A stretch of DNA of 64,000 nucleotides from contig JAUNLG010000004.1 in NCBI GenBank assembly GCA_030532385.1, positions 62,001-126,000 of the forward strand, in the 5' to 3' direction. Both the position numbers and the translations under genes were made by a program. The notes under the pieces are model-generated. The model was given only the letters and a program-made list of their open reading frames with translations. It was not told the DNA's origin and searched no databases. Every line of letters begins with the position of its first letter. Position 1 is the first letter of the stretch. Positions 61,475-64,000 of this stretch are shown here, in pieces. This DNA is from Anaerococcus sp. GTDB lineage: Bacteria; Bacillota; Clostridia; Tissierellales; Peptoniphilaceae.

Positions 61475-63466
61475 ATGGCAAAATGGGAAATCTTAAATAT
61501 CGATCCATGGCTTAAGGATTATGAAGATGATATAAACTTAAGGATGGAGGGCTTAAAAAAACAAAAGGAAAGACTTCTACCAGATGGCAAAAGTCTAAAG
61601 GAATTTGCTAATGCACATAATTATTATGGCTTCCACAAGACTAAGACAGGCTGGATTTATAGGGAATGGGCACCAAACGCAGATGGTCTCTACCTTATTG
61701 GTGATTTTAATGGATGGGATAGGCATTCCCATCCATTGACAAAGATCAACGATGAAGACTGGGAGATTAAGATAAAGGGCATAAGAAGCCTTCCTCATGG
61801 GTCAAGAGTTAAGGTCCTAGTAGATGCGAATGGGTCTATAAAAGATAGGATTCCCCTATACGCCAGGAGGGTAGATAGGGATAGTAAGCTTGATTTTGCA
61901 GGAATAATCCAAAATCCAAGGAAGAAATTTATCTGGGAAGATGAAGACTTTAAGATAAAAAAAGAAGATCTTTTAATCTATGAAGCCCATATAGGCATGT
62001 CATCAGAAGAGGGTAAGGTTGCTAGCTTTAAGGAATTTGAAGAAAATATCCTACCAAGGATAAAGGATTTAGGCTATAACACTGTCCAACTTATGGCCAT
62101 AACTAGCCATCCTTACTATGGGTCTTTTGGCTATCAAGTAGCTAACTTTTTTGCTCCATCATCTTGGTATGGAGAAAATGATGAATTAAAATCTCTGATA
62201 AACCAAGCCCATAAGATGGGTCTTAATGTAATAATGGACTTAGTTCACTCCCATGCTGTAAAAAATACCGCAGAAGGGATCAATGAATTTGATGGAACCA
62301 GCTATCAATTTTTCCATGAGGGAGAAGAGGGCAACCACCCTGATTGGGACTCCAAATTATTTGACTACAAAAAACCTGGAGTAAGCCACTTCCTTTTATC
62401 TAATATAAAATATTGGCTTGAAGAATATCACTTTGATGGTTTTAGGTTTGATGGTGTGACATCAATGATCTATAAAAACCATGGTAGGGGTGTATCCTTT
62501 GACTCTTATAATAAGTATTTTTCAATGAATACAGATATAGAAGCTATAAATTACCTGCAATTAGCAAATGAACTAATAAGAGAAGTAAAGGAGGAAGCAA
62601 TTACCGTAGCAGAAGATATGAGTGGAATGCCTGGTATGTGTCTACCAATAAAGGATGGAGGCATAGGCTTTGACTATAGGCTTGCTATGGGTATGCCAGA
62701 TTTTTGGGAAAAAACCTTAGAAAAAAGAGATGAAGATTGGGACTTATCTAGGATGTGGTATGAACTATCAACTAAGAGAGAAAATGAAAAGAGGGTCTCT
62801 TATGTAGAAAGCCACGACCAGGCCTTAGTTGGATCAAAAACTGTAATCTTTAGGCTAGCTGATCAGGACATGTATTGGAATATGGAAGAAGGGTCAAATA
62901 ACCTTATAATAGATAGGGCCCTTGCCCTTCATAAGATGATAAGGCGGATTACCATATCTATGGGAGCTGATGCTTATTTAAACTTTATGGGCAATGAATT
63001 TGGTCATCCTGAATGGATAGACTTTCCAAGAAATGATAATGGCTACTCCTTTCACTATGCTAGAAGGCAATGGTCTTTGGTAGATAATGATAGGTTAAAG
63101 TATAAGTACCTAAATGCCTTCGATAAGGCTATGATAGCCTTCGTAAAGGAAAATGACCAGTTATCAAGTGAAATTTTTAGGCTTTGGATAGATAATGATA
63201 GAAAGATCATAGCTTTTAGAAACAAGGACTTAGTCTATATCTTTAACTTCCACCCTGAAAATTCCTACGAGTCATTTCAGCTACCGATCCATGACCAAGG
63301 GGACTTTGAAGTTGTAATGGATACTGACCAAGAAGAATTTGGAGGAAGTGGAAGAATAAGCCACGATTACATTTATAAGTCTACTAGACTTCAAGGGACA
63401 GACTATGATGGTATAAAGATCTATATACCAGCAAGGACAGGTCTAGCTTTAAGGAAGATAAAATGA
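61475..63466 (+). CDS. GH13 family 1,4-alpha-glucan branching-type enzyme
   Basis: 663 residues, cytoplasmic. CBM48-type N-terminal domain (YREWAPNADGLYLIGDFNGW), then a GH13 barrel: MDLVHSHAVKN, FDGFRFDGVTSM with the nucleophile Asp, TVAEDMSGMPG with the acid/base Glu, and YVESHDQALVGSK. The sequence looks more like the eukaryote-type branching enzymes (GH13_8) than bacterial GlgB. No glycogen synthase or phosphorylase is near, so its role in storage glucan is inferred. AAGGAGGGTG precedes the ATG. Confidence 0.82.
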   Translation: MAKWEILNIDPWLKDYEDDINLRMEGLKKQKERLLPDGKSLKEFANAHNYYGFHKTKTGWIYREWAPNADGLYLIGDFNGWDRHSHPLTKINDEDWEIKIKGIRSLPHGSRVKVLVDANGSIKDRIPLYARRVDRDSKLDFAGIIQNPRKKFIWEDEDFKIKKEDLLIYEAHIGMSSEEGKVASFKEFEENILPRIKDLGYNTVQLMAITSHPYYGSFGYQVANFFAPSSWYGENDELKSLINQAHKMGLNVIMDLVHSHAVKNTAEGINEFDGTSYQFFHEGEEGNHPDWDSKLFDYKKPGVSHFLLSNIKYWLEEYHFDGFRFDGVTSMIYKNHGRGVSFDSYNKYFSMNTDIEAINYLQLANELIREVKEEAITVAEDMSGMPGMCLPIKDGGIGFDYRLAMGMPDFWEKTLEKRDEDWDLSRMWYELSTKRENEKRVSYVESHDQALVGSKTVIFRLADQDMYWNMEEGSNNLIIDRALALHKMIRRITISMGADAYLNFMGNEFGHPEWIDFPRNDNGYSFHYARRQWSLVDNDRLKYKYLNAFDKAMIAFVKENDQLSSEIFRLWIDNDRKIIAFRNKDLVYIFNFHPENSYESFQLPIHDQGDFEVVMDTDQEEFGGSGRISHDYIYKSTRLQGTDYDGIKIYIPARTGLALRKIK

Positions 63467-63978
63467 AAATAACTTGCCTGGGGGATTCCTTTACCCAAGG
63501 TTATCTAGTAGAAGGAAGAAATTATACCCGCTTTTTGGAAAAGGCGGGTTTTTCTGTTAAAAACCTTGGTGTAAATGGATCAACAACTGATCAGATGTTA
63601 GAAAGATACAAGAGATTTAAAAATAGGAAAGAAAAAGAAGACATCCTTCTTATATTTGGAGGAAGTAATGATTTTTTATCTGGCAAATCCATAGAATTTG
63701 TATATAAGAATGTTAAAAGTATATTAAAAATATCAGAAGCTAGGAGAAAAATAGTGGTACTTCCTCCCCTTGTGGAAGAAGAAGAGACCTATTACCTTTA
63801 TAAAATGACCAATGAAAAGATAAAGGCCTACAAAAATCTATATAAAAAAGATCAAGTAAACCTAATAGATGCTAGTCTGATAAAGGGAAGATATATAGAT
63901 GGAATCCACCTAGCAGCTGATTTTCACGAAAAATTAGCAGAAAAAATAATAAGGAGTGTAGATGATAGAAGAACTTGA
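63463..63978 (+). CDS. SGNH/GDSL-family hydrolase
   Basis: 171 residues, no signal peptide. GDSFTQGY is block I with the catalytic Ser; NLGVNGSTTDQML is block II with Gly; FGGSNDFLSG is block III with Asn; DGIHLAADFHEKLAEKI is block V with Asp and His. These enzymes are esterases or lipases with broad substrates. It overlaps the branching-enzyme gene by 4 bases and the next gene by 17. Confidence 0.85.
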   Translation: MKITCLGDSFTQGYLVEGRNYTRFLEKAGFSVKNLGVNGSTTDQMLERYKRFKNRKEKEDILLIFGGSNDFLSGKSIEFVYKNVKSILKISEARRKIVVLPPLVEEEETYYLYKMTNEKIKAYKNLYKKDQVNLIDASLIKGRYIDGIHLAADFHEKLAEKIIRSVDDRRT

Positions 63979-64000
63979 AAATCCAGAATACCTTCAAGGC
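63962..64000 (+). CDS. Start of an unidentified gene, cut by the window end
   Basis: ATG 63962 follows AATAAGGAGTGTAG. Thirteen codons are visible (MIEELENPEYLQG) and the frame is open at the window edge. The start lies inside the hydrolase gene, as in the tight operon before it. Too short to name. Confidence 0.5.
   Translation, partial: MIEELENPEYLQG

Noticed and set aside
1..64000. tRNA, rRNA, CRISPR array, transposase or prophage genes
   Set aside because: Gaps between genes were read on both strands; no cloverleaf-like or conserved rRNA sequence, no regularly spaced repeats and no transposase or integrase motifs were seen.

Overview
The window is AT-rich DNA with strong Shine-Dalgarno sites, short intergenic gaps, co-directional operons and intrinsic terminators. 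It carries a TPP riboswitch before thiT, an FMN riboswitch before ribU, a catabolic-type glutamate dehydrogenase, a peptide ABC importer, mannose-family PTS genes, the MEP enzymes IspD and IspF with a type 2 IPP isomerase, and heavy use of AGG and CTA codons. This fits a low-GC Gram-positive anaerobe that ferments amino acids and sugars, most plausibly a member of the Tissierellia such as Anaerococcus or a relative. That placement is inferred from gene content; no rRNA is present.

Layout. 1-5.2 kb: end of a PTS IIB gene, an SdpI-like membrane protein, two glycolipid glycosyltransferases (LafA/LafB type) with a coupled membrane protein, and a DUF2089/DUF4097 pair. 5.2-7.8 kb: a small polysaccharide cluster (EpsG-like polymerase, a Wzz-like protein fused to what looks like a dead tyrosine-kinase domain, an SH3-like lipoprotein). 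7.8-12.3 kb: thiamine uptake, an ABC-2 transporter with a divergent YtrA-type GntR regulator, and a 770-base region with relic genes. 12.3-19 kb: a lipid kinase, then a tight operon carD-yacL-ispD-ispF-metK-mreB-gpmA. 19-25 kb: an orphan OmpR-like regulator, ribU, the tRNA t6A genes tsaE-tsaB-rimI-tsaD, and an S41 lipoprotein.

25-28 kb holds the most interesting locus. On the minus strand a 31-codon gene (27811-27906) encodes a two-cysteine peptide. It is followed by a radical SAM/SPASM maturase and a one-chain ABC exporter. This is the layout of a ribosomally made, radical-SAM-modified peptide (RiPP) pathway. The peptide gene is flanked by a perfect 12-bp inverted repeat.

28-38.5 kb: a five-gene peptide importer with a ROK kinase, glutamate dehydrogenase, an LCP ligase with a striking Tyr/Glu-rich tail, and IPP isomerase. 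38.5-45.3 kb: a decayed ABC exporter gene, a free-standing FakA C-terminal-like domain, TelA/XpaC, and an M16C peptidase. 45.4-49.6 kb: an oxidoreductase and a complete mannose-type PTS operon with ManO. 49.8-59.2 kb: a DUF2254 protein, then a sucrose/fructo-oligosaccharide operon (LacI regulator, two permeases, binding protein, GH32, fructokinase, MsmK-type ATPase). 59.4-64 kb: an EF-G-like GTPase, a GH13 branching-type enzyme, an SGNH hydrolase and the start of one more gene. No rRNA, tRNA, CRISPR array, insertion sequence or prophage was seen.
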